Assembly (NCBI RefSeq): GCF_003628125.1
Contig: NZ_RBZU01000010.1
Location: forward strand, 124,001 to 188,000
Source of the DNA: Pararobbsia silviterrae
GTDB taxonomy: Bacteria; Pseudomonadota; Gammaproteobacteria; Burkholderiales; Burkholderiaceae
DNA: 64,000 bases
Direction of reading: 5' to 3'
Under the pieces are notes generated by a model, which made no database searches, was not told the origin of the DNA, and saw only the letters and a list, made by a program, of their open reading frames with translations. Position numbers and translations under genes: made by a program. Positions 17,256 to 26,376 of the stretch are shown here, in pieces (position 1 is the first letter of the stretch; every line of letters begins with the position of its first letter).

Positions 17256-18323
17256 ATGGCAACCACTTACACGACGCGCGTACGCGATCTGATTGCAGGT
17301 GCGCACAACCGGTATGCATTTCCCGCGACGTCGACGGAAACACGTTCGTCATCGATCGTGCATCGGCATTTCACCGTCAATGGCGAGGCGCGCACACTTC
17401 AGGCGCGCGCGTGGTCCGACTATGTCGACCGCATCCTTGAGTCCCCCGTCTCCCGTGCGCAGACCGAAGCAGGATTCTTTGGCGAAATCGATAGCTATAT
17501 CCTCGAAGACCTGATCTACCTGGACAGTCGAACCGATCCCCTGCAGCAAGCCCGCACGAACGCCAAGATTTCGCGCGACAACGTGCGCGATTTCGTGTTC
17601 CACATGGCAGTCGAAGGGATCATGGAGACACAGACCGATCCCACCCGCCGCGGTCCGGCTGCGCAGTTCGTACCCGGCGTCCTGGCACTGGACATGGGGC
17701 AAACGATGCGCATGCGGCGGCCGACGCCAGCGCGCGTGCTCGCGTTCTTCATACCCCGGGCCAAGGTCGAAGCCGTCATCGACGATGCCGAATCCATTCA
17801 TGGCAAGGTCTTGCCCTATGCCACGCCGATCGGGCAATTACTGCAGGAGCAGGTGCTGGCGTTGTGCCGCCACTTGCCGCATCTGAACCCCGCCGACGCG
17901 CAGGATGCCATCCAGCTGTGTGCCGATCTCACACTGGTCGCCTTCGCGAAACAAAGCCGCCTCGACGAGGGCATGCGCGCCGTGACGAGGCGCGCGCAGA
18001 CGGAATACATCAAGCGCTATATCGCCGCCAATTTGCACGACACGGCGCTCAGCCCGGCCCAGGTGCTTCAGGCGTTTCCGCGCTTGCCGCGCGCGACCCT
18101 GTATCGATTGTTCGAATCGGAGGGCGGTCTCGCCGCGTATATCCGTCATTGCCGTCTGTGGGCCGCCGCAATGGAACTGATCGAATTGCCGACGACGTCG
18201 ATTGCCGACATTGCATATGGACTCGGATTCGGCAGCGCGTCCAATTTCTCGCGCGCGTTCAAACACAGCTATGGCCTGTCGCCTTTGGATTTTCGAACGG
18301 CCGGCGGACATTGGCTGCGGTGA
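17256..18323 (+). CDS. AraC-family transcriptional regulator
   Basis: 355 residues. A long N-terminal domain like that of AraC-binding-domain regulators (about 1-235) has no known effector. The C-terminal AraC domain (about 245-350) has two helix-turn-helix units, the second well preserved (TTSIADIAYGLGFGSASNFSRAFKHSYGLSPLDFR). SD gggga precedes ATG 17256. The downstream gene on the same strand is an RNA helicase; there is no clear target next to it, so its regulon cannot be assigned. Confidence 0.9.
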   Translation: MATTYTTRVRDLIAGAHNRYAFPATSTETRSSSIVHRHFTVNGEARTLQARAWSDYVDRILESPVSRAQTEAGFFGEIDSYILEDLIYLDSRTDPLQQARTNAKISRDNVRDFVFHMAVEGIMETQTDPTRRGPAAQFVPGVLALDMGQTMRMRRPTPARVLAFFIPRAKVEAVIDDAESIHGKVLPYATPIGQLLQEQVLALCRHLPHLNPADAQDAIQLCADLTLVAFAKQSRLDEGMRAVTRRAQTEYIKRYIAANLHDTALSPAQVLQAFPRLPRATLYRLFESEGGLAAYIRHCRLWAAAMELIELPTTSIADIAYGLGFGSASNFSRAFKHSYGLSPLDFRTAGGHWLR

Positions 18324-18447
18324 TCGTTAGCGCTTGGCGGTCGACGTTTTAAAGCGGCCTCTGAAGGAACGCGTTCGCCGCGTCGGCCCGCGCAATGCAA
18401 GCGACGCGGCAGCCGCTAGAATTGCGGTTTTGGCCCGGAACACGTCG

Positions 18448-19899
18448 ATGTCTTTTGCCTCGCTTGGCCTGATCGATCCGTTGCTGCGAAATCTGCAGAC
18501 GCTCAACTACCAGACGCCTACGCCCGTGCAAGCCAAGGCGATTCCGGTGGTGCTCGGCGGCAGGGATGTCATGGCCGCGGCGCGGACCGGCACCGGCAAA
18601 ACGGCGGGCTTCGCGTTGCCGCTGCTGCAGCGGCTGGTGCAACACGGCCCGGCTGTGTCGAGCAATCGCGCGCGCGTGCTGGTCCTCGTGCCCACGCGTG
18701 AACTGGCCGAACAAGTCCTGCAAAGCTTTGTCGAGTACGGCAAAGGCCTCGACCTCCGATATCTGGCTGCTTATGGCGGTGTGAGTCTCAACCCGCAGAT
18801 GATGAAGCTGCGCAAAGGCGTCGATGTCCTCGTCGCGACGCCGGGCCGTTTGCTCGACCTCCATCGTCAGAACGCCGTGCAGTTCGATCAAGTCCAAACG
18901 CTGGTGCTCGACGAGGCGGACCGCATGCTCGATCTCGGCTTTGCACGCGAACTCAACGCCGTCTTTGCCGCCGTGCCCGCTCAGCGCCAGACCTTGCTGT
19001 TTTCCGCGACGTTTACCGATGACATCCGCGCGATGGCGGCAGGCATCTTGCGCAACCCGGCCGACATCAGCGTCAGCCCGCCTAATACCACGGCCAGCAA
19101 AATCAAGCAGTGGGTCGTGCCGGTCGATAAGCGCAACAAGCCCGACCTCTTCATGCACCTGGTGGCCGAGAACCGCTGGGAGCATGCATTGGTGTTCGTC
19201 AAAACGCGCGCGGGCGTCGAGTATCTGGCGGACATGCTCGATCAAGCGGGCTATGCGGTCGACACCATCCACGGCGATAAGCCGCAACCCGCGCGCTTAC
19301 GCGCGCTGGAACGCTTCAAGACGGGCGAGGTCCGGATGCTCGTCGCCACCGACGTGGCCGCGCGCGGACTCGATATCGACAACTTGCCGCTCGTGATCAA
19401 CGTGGACTTGCCGATCGTCGCGCAAGACTATGTGCACCGTATCGGCCGTACCGGTCGCGCAGGCGCGAGCGGCACGGCGGTGTCCCTGGTGTGTGCCGAC
19501 GAAGCGCCGCAACTGGCCGCGATCGAAGCATTGATCCGACACACGCTGCCGCGCCAGGAAGAGCCGGGTTTCGAAGCCGAACACCGTGTGCCGGAAACGC
19601 GCTCGACGGGCGAGATCGTCAAGAAACCCAAAAAGCCCAAGGCACCCAAAGTGCCGCACGTCGCGCCAAGCAAAGCGCCCCAAGTCGCGCCAAGCACCCG
19701 GCATGTGTTCGGCAAGGAAGTGCCCGTCAAAAGCGGCGAGAACGCTCGCAAACGTCCGACGCCACGTGCCGCAGGCACGGGTCAAGGCGTCGGTGTGTCC
19801 GGGGGTAAGCCGTCCGGTCCGCAAAAGTCGCGCAGCAAAGCCACCGGCAAGCCGGCGCCAGGGTCAAACAAAACCGCAGGCAACCGCGGCAAACGCTAG
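18448..19899 (+). CDS. rhlE: DEAD-box ATP-dependent RNA helicase, RhlE type
   Basis: 483 residues. Family N-terminus MSFASLGLIDPLLRNLQTLNYQTPTPVQ (Q motif), Walker A AARTGTGKT, motif II DEAD, motif III SAT, and HRIGRTGRAG motif VI are intact. The tail after about residue 380 is basic and rich in Lys, Pro and Ala (KKPKKPKAPK), an RNA-binding extension usual for RhlE. It unwinds structured RNA in degradation or ribosome assembly. The frame is open back to 18334, but MSFASLGL is the conserved start; the SD is weak (cggaa). Confidence 0.93.
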   Translation: MSFASLGLIDPLLRNLQTLNYQTPTPVQAKAIPVVLGGRDVMAAARTGTGKTAGFALPLLQRLVQHGPAVSSNRARVLVLVPTRELAEQVLQSFVEYGKGLDLRYLAAYGGVSLNPQMMKLRKGVDVLVATPGRLLDLHRQNAVQFDQVQTLVLDEADRMLDLGFARELNAVFAAVPAQRQTLLFSATFTDDIRAMAAGILRNPADISVSPPNTTASKIKQWVVPVDKRNKPDLFMHLVAENRWEHALVFVKTRAGVEYLADMLDQAGYAVDTIHGDKPQPARLRALERFKTGEVRMLVATDVAARGLDIDNLPLVINVDLPIVAQDYVHRIGRTGRAGASGTAVSLVCADEAPQLAAIEALIRHTLPRQEEPGFEAEHRVPETRSTGEIVKKPKKPKAPKVPHVAPSKAPQVAPSTRHVFGKEVPVKSGENARKRPTPRAAGTGQGVGVSGGKPSGPQKSRSKATGKPAPGSNKTAGNRGKR

Positions 19900-19948
19900 G
19901 TCCGAGAGACACGATCACAGTGCCTCGCACGGGCCGCGAAGGTCATCG

Positions 19949-20296
19949 TCAAGCGAGCCTGCCAAGATAGTCGGCGAGAATCTTCCGACTTGAGCGAAGA
20001 CATTTGATCCGTTCGTCCATCCCGCCGAGTTCACGCTTCAACGTCGCAAGCACTTCGGCGCACGGCTCGAAATCCGGCCGATCGTTGAGCACACACGGCA
20101 GCAACTGCCGGATCGTGTCCAGCTTGAGCCCGGCTTCGCCCAACATCCGGATACGCCGCACGACCTGCTCGTCCGTCTCATCGTAGTCGCGGTAGCCGGA
20201 CGCCTGACGGTTCGGCTGCAACAGACCTTCTTGCTCGTAGTAACGCAGCATCCGCACGCTGATCCCCGAGCGACGCGACAGTTCTCCAATCTTCAT
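19949..20296 (-). CDS. MerR-family transcriptional regulator
   Basis: 115 residues. The N-terminal winged helix (MKIGELSRRSGISVRMLRYYEQEGLLQPNR) and dimerisation helix (about 75-110) are present; the C-terminus is too short for a large ligand domain, and Cys residues at DRPDFEPCAEV and ERIKC do not form a clear metal site. SD aggggt is before the ATG. It is divergent from the hydrolase/efflux operon and separated from it by a MerR-type promoter, so it probably activates that operon and itself responds to the substrate. Confidence 0.92.
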   Translation of the reverse strand: MKIGELSRRSGISVRMLRYYEQEGLLQPNRQASGYRDYDETDEQVVRRIRMLGEAGLKLDTIRQLLPCVLNDRPDFEPCAEVLATLKRELGGMDERIKCLRSSRKILADYLGRLA

Positions 20297-20308
20297 GCCC
20301 GACCCCTC

Positions 20309-20340
20309 TTGACTCTGACAGCACTGTCACAGATTAGCAT
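20309..20340 (+). promoter_or_regulatory. MerR-type promoter with 20-base spacer and central dyad
   Basis: -35 TTGACT (20309-20314) and -10 TAGCAT (20335-20340) are separated by 20 bases, longer than the normal 17. Inside the spacer is a perfect dyad TGACAG-CA-CTGTCA (20316-20329). This is the arrangement of promoters activated by MerR-family DNA distortion. It lies between the merR gene and the hydrolase/MFS operon, whose first ATG is 38 bases downstream. Confidence 0.72.
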
Positions 20341-20377
20341 CGACCGTCACTGGATCAAAGGCATCGGAGCCAAGCGC

Positions 20378-21169
20378 ATGCATACCGTGGATATCGAAGG
20401 AGCGAGCGTCGCCTATCGCGTGGACGGAACCGGACCGGGATTGGTCTTCGTTCATGGAACGGGCGGCAATTCGCAGAGCAACTGGGGGCATCTGATCGAG
20501 CGCTTCTCGCCGCATCGGACCGTGGTGCGCCCCGACTATGCCGGATCGGGAAACACACAGGACGATGGCAAACCGCTCACGGTCGCCGTTCTCGCCGCGC
20601 AAGTCGTCGCGGCCGCCAAGGCCGCGGGCGCGCTCCCGTTCGATCTCGTCGGCTTCTCGCTCGGGGCGGCCGTCGCGGCGTTCATCGCGGCCGATTATGC
20701 GTCGCTCGTGCGTTCGGTCGTCCTGCTTGCGGGCTTCACGTCGAGCGAAGATCCCAGGCAAAAAATGCAATTCGAGCTTTGGCGCGATTTGATTCGTGCG
20801 GATCGCGGCGCGATGGCGCGTCTCGTCTTGCTCACGGGATTCAGTCCCGACTTCGTATCGCGTCTCGACGACGCCATCATCGATGACAACATCGAAGCGA
20901 TCGTCCGCGACAACAATTGGGAAGGCATGGCGCGCCAAGTCGAACTGGATCTGACGATCGACGTGAGCGAGCACGTTCGGCGCATCACACAACCCACACT
21001 GGTCATCGGCTGCACACACGATCAGATGGTTCCGCTCGCGCACGCTCGTCAACTCGCGGCGCGCATTCCCCATGCGCGATACGCCGAGATGGAGACCGGA
21101 CACCTTGCCGCACTCGAACAACCCGACGCCTTCGTGACGCTCGTCTCGGAGTTCCTGCGCGATGCGTAG
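20378..21169 (+). CDS. Alpha/beta hydrolase
   Basis: 263 residues. Oxyanion region HGTGGNSQSNW, nucleophile elbow GFSLGA (Ser about 98), acid in GCTHDQMVPL and His in ETGHLAAL form a complete catalytic set. It is cytoplasmic, with no signal peptide. ATG 20378 has SD ggag; the frame continues upstream into the merR gene and is not used. It overlaps the downstream MFS gene by eight bases and lies behind the MerR-type promoter, which suggests detoxification of a small ester, lactone or similar compound combined with export. Confidence 0.9.
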   Translation: MHTVDIEGASVAYRVDGTGPGLVFVHGTGGNSQSNWGHLIERFSPHRTVVRPDYAGSGNTQDDGKPLTVAVLAAQVVAAAKAAGALPFDLVGFSLGAAVAAFIAADYASLVRSVVLLAGFTSSEDPRQKMQFELWRDLIRADRGAMARLVLLTGFSPDFVSRLDDAIIDDNIEAIVRDNNWEGMARQVELDLTIDVSEHVRRITQPTLVIGCTHDQMVPLAHARQLAARIPHARYAEMETGHLAALEQPDAFVTLVSEFLRDA

Positions 21170-22370
21170 CTTGAACCGCCCGCTGTTCATCGTGATGCTC
21201 GGCGCGTTCGCTGCTCAGACGACCGAATATTTGCCGATCGGCTTGCTGCCGCAGGTCGGCCGCGGCCTCGGCGTGTCGGATTCGGATGTCGGCATGCTGG
21301 TCACGGGCTATGCGTGGCTCGCGGCCGTCACGGCGATTCCGATGACGTTGGCGACGAAGCGGATGAACCGGCGCACATTGTTTCTTCGATTGCTTGCGGT
21401 CATCGCGATCGCGAACCTGCTTGCCGCCCTGTCACACGGATACGCGATGCTCGCCGCGATGCGCATCGTGACGGCATTGACCCACGGCGTGTTCTGGTCG
21501 GTCCTCGCGTCCTTTGCGACGCGTCTTGCACCCGAGATGCCGCCGAGACGAGCGCTCGCATGGGCGTTCGGCGGCATCTCGCTGGCCGTCGTCGCAGGCG
21601 TCCCGCTCGCCACCGCTATCGGACAAGCGGCCGGTTGGCGCATGGCGTTCGGCGTCTTCGGGATCCTGGCCGCCTGCCTCTCGCTTGTCGGCGCACGCGG
21701 CCTCCCCTCCGTGGCCAGCCAACATCGCGATTCGAACAGCGAACTCCCGCGCGGCAATGCACCGCTCTATGGCGCAGCCCTTGTCACCGCGCTCATCATC
21801 GCCGCGCACTTCTGCGCCTACACGTATATCGTGTCGCTCCTGCTCAACGTCGCCGTCGTTCCGGATGCCCACGTGCCGCTTTTCCTTTTCGTGTTCGGCA
21901 TGGCCGGGGCCGTTGGAACAGGCATGTCCGGCTGGTTAGGCGTCAAGCCCGCCGCCATGGCGTTGACCGCCGCACTCTGCCTCGTCGGCAATCAAGCGCT
22001 GATGATGCTCGCGGCACGTGTCCCTGGCGTCGCATGGCTGAACATGATCGTATGGGGCAGCGCGATCTCGATGCTGATCGTGGGCTTGCAAGGATGGGTG
22101 CTCGAACTGGCGCCGCATCAGGCCGATTCCGCTTCGGCACTCTACGTCGCGGCGTTCAATACCGGTATCGGCGGCGGCGCATGGATAGGCGGCATCGCAC
22201 TCGCGGCGGGCGGCGACCGCTTCGTTTTGCCGGTCGGCGTCATGCTGGGCTTGATCGCATGCCTCTGCTTTTCCTTGCCGTCGATCGTCGGCCGGCGAAC
22301 CTCCGCGAAGCTGGCCGGCATCGAACCTCGACGCATTGAATCGGTAAACCGTCCGAGCCCGCCGGAATGA
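21162..22370 (+). CDS. MFS transporter, DHA1 (AraJ/CmlA-like) efflux family
   Basis: 402 residues, about 12 membrane segments. Characteristic AraJ-type N-terminus (FAAQTTEYLPIGLLPQVGRGLGVSDSDVGMLVTGYAW) and the second-half helix with conserved Gly/Pro pattern (GVFWSVLASFATRLAP, motif C-like GGISLAVVAGVPLATAIGQ), which is typical of drug and sugar exporters. The ATG lies eight bases inside the hydrolase gene end, so translation is coupled. Likely exports the substrate or product of the hydrolase under MerR control. Confidence 0.9.
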   Translation: MRSLNRPLFIVMLGAFAAQTTEYLPIGLLPQVGRGLGVSDSDVGMLVTGYAWLAAVTAIPMTLATKRMNRRTLFLRLLAVIAIANLLAALSHGYAMLAAMRIVTALTHGVFWSVLASFATRLAPEMPPRRALAWAFGGISLAVVAGVPLATAIGQAAGWRMAFGVFGILAACLSLVGARGLPSVASQHRDSNSELPRGNAPLYGAALVTALIIAAHFCAYTYIVSLLLNVAVVPDAHVPLFLFVFGMAGAVGTGMSGWLGVKPAAMALTAALCLVGNQALMMLAARVPGVAWLNMIVWGSAISMLIVGLQGWVLELAPHQADSASALYVAAFNTGIGGGAWIGGIALAAGGDRFVLPVGVMLGLIACLCFSLPSIVGRRTSAKLAGIEPRRIESVNRPSPPE

Positions 22371-22387
22371 CGCGTCAACGCGCGGCG

Positions 22388-23005
22388 CTACCCACGCAAA
22401 CCGAAAAACTCATACTTCGCCATCGAAGCCGCAAGCGTCTGAGCATCGATGCCGGACTCATGGTCGAGATCGTGTCCAAGGCCGAACAGCCACCATCCGA
22501 TCGTGCCTTCGATCGTGTGATAGACAAACGCCGCGCGCGCCTCGATATCGCCGTCGGCCGGCAGCATGCCGAGCGAAACGGCCTGGCCGATATTGCGCCG
22601 CAAGGCATCGAACAATGCCGTGCGAATGCCGGAAATCGCCGCGTCGATTTCCGGATCCGCGCCATAGCCCTTGGCCAAAACGATCGCAAAGAAATACCGG
22701 TTCTCACGCGCGAAACTCAGCAAATCGAGCAGCCATCCGCGCGTGTTGTTCATCATGTCGTCCGTCGACACCGCATGCTGCCGGAAGCCGCGCTCGACCG
22801 TCGCAAGCATCGACTGACGCCCCGTATCGAACAACTCCATCGTCATTTCCAGCTTGCTCTTGAAATGCCAATAGAACGTCGCCTGCGCGCACCCGCTTTC
22901 GCGCACGATGTCCGACACCTTGGTCAGATGGTAGCCGCGCGTCGCGAACAACCTCAACGCACAAGCCAGAATCATGTCTCTCGTATCTTTCGATTCTTTG
23001 GTCAC
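22388..23005 (-). CDS. TetR-family transcriptional regulator
   Basis: 205 residues from GTG 23005. The N-terminal HTH (DTRDMILACALRLFATRGYHLTKVSDIVRESGCAQATFYWHFKSK) is complete, followed by a ligand-binding helical domain with no recognised ligand. The frame is open to 23050 (also a GTG), but the shorter start gives the usual ten or so residues before the helix-turn-helix and has cgga six bases upstream. It converges with the MFS gene (17-base gap). The HD-domain gene is upstream on the same strand and the big transport operon beyond; either could be a target. Confidence 0.88.
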   Translation of the reverse strand: MTKESKDTRDMILACALRLFATRGYHLTKVSDIVRESGCAQATFYWHFKSKLEMTMELFDTGRQSMLATVERGFRQHAVSTDDMMNNTRGWLLDLLSFARENRYFFAIVLAKGYGADPEIDAAISGIRTALFDALRRNIGQAVSLGMLPADGDIEARAAFVYHTIEGTIGWWLFGLGHDLDHESGIDAQTLAASMAKYEFFGLRG

Positions 23006-23178
23006 GTCACGTCCGTTTTTTCTCAACAGCAGCCGAATGGCCTCGAACACGCAGCACGCGCATCGCGATCCTGCACGATGATGGCGATCGCCACCCTATC
23101 GCCTCGTCTCGACGCATCGGCCCGGATGCGCAAGCGCACATGCTCAGGCAGGCATCACGAGGTCCCGACGTTCGCCGC

Positions 23179-23829
23179 CTAATCCTCGAACGGCGAAGCC
23201 GCGATACGCTCGACGACGTTGACGGTCTTGAACCCGTGCACACACAGTCGTCCAATATCGGACAACACATTACCAAATGCCGTCTGCGGTTTGCGTGTCG
23301 CGACACCGACGAGCGCATCGAGCATCGCCTTCTTGTAACCCAGGCGCGGCAATGCAAGATTCACCTCGTCGACGACCGCGCGTCCGATCTCGTCGATATA
23401 CCCTCCGCCATCGACCGACGTACCGAGATGCACGATCGCGATATCCGGCTCCATATACGACGCAATCCCGAACGACGAGTGCAACGCCACCGCATCCCAG
23501 ACTTTACGCGCCCGGCAATCGCACTGCCCGTGCTCGTGCATGAACGCATGCGCGGCAAACGCGCCGTCGACCTCGAATCGCCGGTCCGGCGTTTCGAATC
23601 GCTGCGTGAGGCCGAGATCGTGCAAGACCGCGCTGACATAGACCAATTCCGCATCGAACGTCAGTCCGCGACGCTGCGCAAGCAGCGCGCCGAACACATA
23701 CGTCCGCACCACGTGATGAAACAAAAACCGATCGCACGACTCATAGGCCAGCGTCGTCGCATCGACCGCAAGCGCGCTATCGGGCAAATCGATACCCGCG
23801 ACGCGCGGTGGAACAAGTTGAATACTCAT
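23179..23829 (-). CDS. HD-domain hydrolase, cyanamide-hydratase-like
   Basis: 216 residues. The HD metal site is read as HHVVRTYVFG (His) and VSAVLHDLGLT (His-Asp pair), with a distal His/Asp region (DAVALHSSFGIA), the form seen in cyanamide hydratase (Ddi2/Cah)-like HD proteins. Such enzymes hydrate nitrile-like groups or hydrolyse phosphoesters; the reaction here is not known. It lies 66 bases after the peptide ABC transporter genes on the same strand and may be the last gene of that operon, acting on the imported compound. The SD is weak. Confidence 0.8.
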   Translation of the reverse strand: MSIQLVPPRVAGIDLPDSALAVDATTLAYESCDRFLFHHVVRTYVFGALLAQRRGLTFDAELVYVSAVLHDLGLTQRFETPDRRFEVDGAFAAHAFMHEHGQCDCRARKVWDAVALHSSFGIASYMEPDIAIVHLGTSVDGGGYIDEIGRAVVDEVNLALPRLGYKKAMLDALVGVATRKPQTAFGNVLSDIGRLCVHGFKTVNVVERIAASPFED

Positions 23830-23895
23830 GAAACTCGATCAAGAAAGGTCTAAAGCAAAAAGAGCCCGAAACAAATAGGACCCAAGCCACAATGC

Positions 23896-24684
23896 TCAGG
23901 AAGCGGCCGGCGACGAAGCCCCCGGCACCCACGATTCCACGCGCGCATCCGCATCCGTTTCGGTTTCCCATCCGGACAACGCCTGTCGATCCCACGTCTC
24001 GACGATGCGCCCGCGCTCGATAACCGCCGCGCGATCGCACAGATGCGCGAGCACGCCACGGTCATGACTCACGAGCACGAACGTCATCTCGTGACGCGCT
24101 TTCACGCGCACGAGCAAATTCAAAATCTCGGCCTGCACCGATACATCGAGCGCCGACGTCGGCTCATCGAGCAGCACCACGCGCGGACTCAACAACAAGG
24201 CCCGCGCAATCCCGACGCGCTGTCGCTGTCCGCCCGAGAGCTGATGCGGATATCGTTCGAGCACATCGCCGGGCAAGCCCACTTCGTCGAGCATCGCGTC
24301 GATCCGGCGTTTGGGCGAATCGATCCGGTTGACTTCGAGTGCTTCGGTCAACGCGCGGCCGATCGTATGCAAGGGATGCAACGACGCGTACGGATCCTGA
24401 AACACCATCTGAACGTCGCGCCGTAACGCACCCTTGAATCGCATGCGCGGCGCGAGCCGATGTTCGAATACGTCGATCGCGCCCGACCAATTGCGCTCGA
24501 TCCCCGCCAGCACGCGCAAGAGCGTCGATTTCCCGGACCCCGACGGTCCGATCAAGCCGAACACTTCGCCTCGTTTGACGCTCAAATCCATCCCGTCGAG
24601 GACGATCGCCGGCTGCGCGCGATGTCCGAATCCGACGCGCAATGCCTCGATTCGAATCGCGATGTCGTCGTTCACATCGCTCAT
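23896..24684 (-). CDS. Peptide-type ABC transporter ATP-binding protein, DppF-like
   Basis: 262 residues. Walker A GPSGSGKST, signature LSGGQRQR, Walker B VVLLDEPTSALD, and VFQDPYASLHPLHTI, which is typical of the DppF/OppF group. The last residues lack the long iron-sulfur-like Cys extension seen in some members. The ATG at 24684 overlaps the stop of the preceding dppD-like gene (ATGA). It pairs with that ATPase in a peptide or nickel-type importer. Confidence 0.94.
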   Translation of the reverse strand: MSDVNDDIAIRIEALRVGFGHRAQPAIVLDGMDLSVKRGEVFGLIGPSGSGKSTLLRVLAGIERNWSGAIDVFEHRLAPRMRFKGALRRDVQMVFQDPYASLHPLHTIGRALTEALEVNRIDSPKRRIDAMLDEVGLPGDVLERYPHQLSGGQRQRVGIARALLLSPRVVLLDEPTSALDVSVQAEILNLLVRVKARHEMTFVLVSHDRGVLAHLCDRAAVIERGRIVETWDRQALSGWETETDADARVESWVPGASSPAAS

Positions 24685-25547
24685 GACCGCACACTCCACG
24701 ATCGATCGGAACGATCGAGCACGGGCAGCATCGATCCGTGCGTTCGCGCGCCGGGCCGACAGGCCCAAAGCGTGCGCGTATAGGGATGCGTCGACGTCGC
24801 GAGCGCCGATGCGTCGCACGCGTCGACGATCGCGCCGCGGTACATGACGAGCACATGTTCGCAATACCGCGACACCTGTTGCAGATCATGGCTGATCAAC
24901 AACAGCCCCATGCGCCGCTCCTCCGCGAGCGTCGACATCAATTCGAGTACGTGATCACGCAAACGCGCATCGAGCGCCGATGTCGGTTCGTCGGCGATCA
25001 GCAGCTTCGGTCCGTTGACAAGCGCGATCGCCAGCATCACGCGCTGGCCCATGCCGCCCGACAACTCGCGCGGATAGGCGCCGAGCAAGCGCACAGGGTC
25101 CGGCAGCCCCACCGCCTTCATGATGTCGAGCGTGCGTTCGCGACGCTCGGCGCGCGACAAACGCCGATGCAGCACAAGCGATTCCTCGATCTGCTTGCCG
25201 ACCGGCTGAACGGGATTTAATGCATGACGCGGATCCTGCAGGACGAGTGCGATCTCGGCGCCGCGAATCGCGGCCCATTCGCGCGCGTTCAGATCTCGCA
25301 GGTCGCGCCCCGCCAACGCGATCCGATCCGCGCTCGCCGCAAGGCCCGGACGCAGCAAGCCGAGCAACGCACGCGCCGTCAGCGACTTGCCCGAGCCCGA
25401 CTCGCCGACGAGGCCCAGACGCCTGACCCGCATCTCGAACGAGATGCCGTCGACGATCGGCCGCGCCGGTGACGTATCCGACGGACGCGACGCATCCGAT
25501 GCGCGAATCGTGAGGCGCTCGACGCTCAACAAAGGGTTATCGCTCAT
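24681..25547 (-). CDS. Peptide-type ABC transporter ATP-binding protein, DppD-like
   Basis: 288 residues. Walker A GESGSGKSLTARALLGLL, LSGGMGQRVMLAIAL signature and LLIADEPTSALDAR Walker B mark a DppD/OppD subunit. The stretch FEMRVRRLGLVGESG lacks the usual Gly in the common xGExxGLVGESG pattern (Glu-Ala/Thr replaced by Arg-Arg), a small oddity. ATG 25547 lies 11 bases inside the preceding permease gene; it overlaps the next ATPase by ATGA. Confidence 0.93.
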   Translation of the reverse strand: MSDNPLLSVERLTIRASDASRPSDTSPARPIVDGISFEMRVRRLGLVGESGSGKSLTARALLGLLRPGLAASADRIALAGRDLRDLNAREWAAIRGAEIALVLQDPRHALNPVQPVGKQIEESLVLHRRLSRAERRERTLDIMKAVGLPDPVRLLGAYPRELSGGMGQRVMLAIALVNGPKLLIADEPTSALDARLRDHVLELMSTLAEERRMGLLLISHDLQQVSRYCEHVLVMYRGAIVDACDASALATSTHPYTRTLWACRPGARTHGSMLPVLDRSDRSWSVRS

Positions 25548-26376
25548 GATGCGGGTCCGTCGAATCGCGCAAGGCATCCGCGAGCAGGTTGAATGCAAGG
25601 CTCAGCACGACGATCGATAGACCGGGTATCGCCGCAAGCCACCATTGATCGAAGATGACCTTGCTGCCGTCGGCGACCATCGTGCCCCACTCGGCGGCGG
25701 GCGGCCGCACGCCGAGCCCGAGAAAGCCGAGACCGGCCGCGGCCAGAATGATCGACGCAAGATCGAGCGCGAGCCGCACGCGCGCCGACGGCACGCAGAT
25801 CGGCAATAGATGGCCCCAGAACAAGCGAAAGCCTGTGATGCCCTGCATTTCCGCGGCCGCGAGGTAATCGCTTCGACGCAACGCCGCGATCTCCGCGCGC
25901 GACACGCGCGCATACGCGGGCCACCCCGTGAGCACGAGCGCGAGCGCGCCGTTCAGCAAACCCGGTCCGAGCAGCCCCACGAACGCCAGCGCGAGCACGA
26001 GGCGCGGAAACGCCATGAAGATATCGGTCACGCGCATCAGCACGCGCTCGATCCATCCGCCCGCATACCCGGCCACGATGCCGATCGCGAGTCCGATCGG
26101 CACCGTCAACGCGATGACGAGCACCGCGAGCCCCAGCGTCGGGCGCGCGCCGTACATCAGACGCGACAGCACGTCGCGGCCCAGACCGTCCGTGCCGAGC
26201 CAATGCGTCGACGACGGCGGCATGAGCCGGACCGCGAACTGCTGCGCGTACGGATCATAGGGCGCAAGCCGGGGCGCGAGGCATGCGACGAGCGTCACGC
26301 CTACGATCACGACGAGCGCAAACCGTCCGCCATACGAGGTGCGCCAGATCCGACGCATCATCTCGATCGCCTTCAT
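25537..26376 (-). CDS. Peptide-type ABC transporter permease, DppC-like
   Basis: 279 residues with about six membrane segments. Conserved DppC features: HWLGTDGLGRDVLSRLMYGAR near residue 55-75 and the EAA-type loop (YLAAAEMQGITGFRLFWGHLLP). The ATG at 26376 overlaps the stop of the DppB-like gene by ATGA. Open frame upstream of this ATG is within that gene and is not used. Forms the inner-membrane channel with DppB. Confidence 0.94.
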   Translation of the reverse strand: MKAIEMMRRIWRTSYGGRFALVVIVGVTLVACLAPRLAPYDPYAQQFAVRLMPPSSTHWLGTDGLGRDVLSRLMYGARPTLGLAVLVIALTVPIGLAIGIVAGYAGGWIERVLMRVTDIFMAFPRLVLALAFVGLLGPGLLNGALALVLTGWPAYARVSRAEIAALRRSDYLAAAEMQGITGFRLFWGHLLPICVPSARVRLALDLASIILAAAGLGFLGLGVRPPAAEWGTMVADGSKVIFDQWWLAAIPGLSIVVLSLAFNLLADALRDSTDPHHER

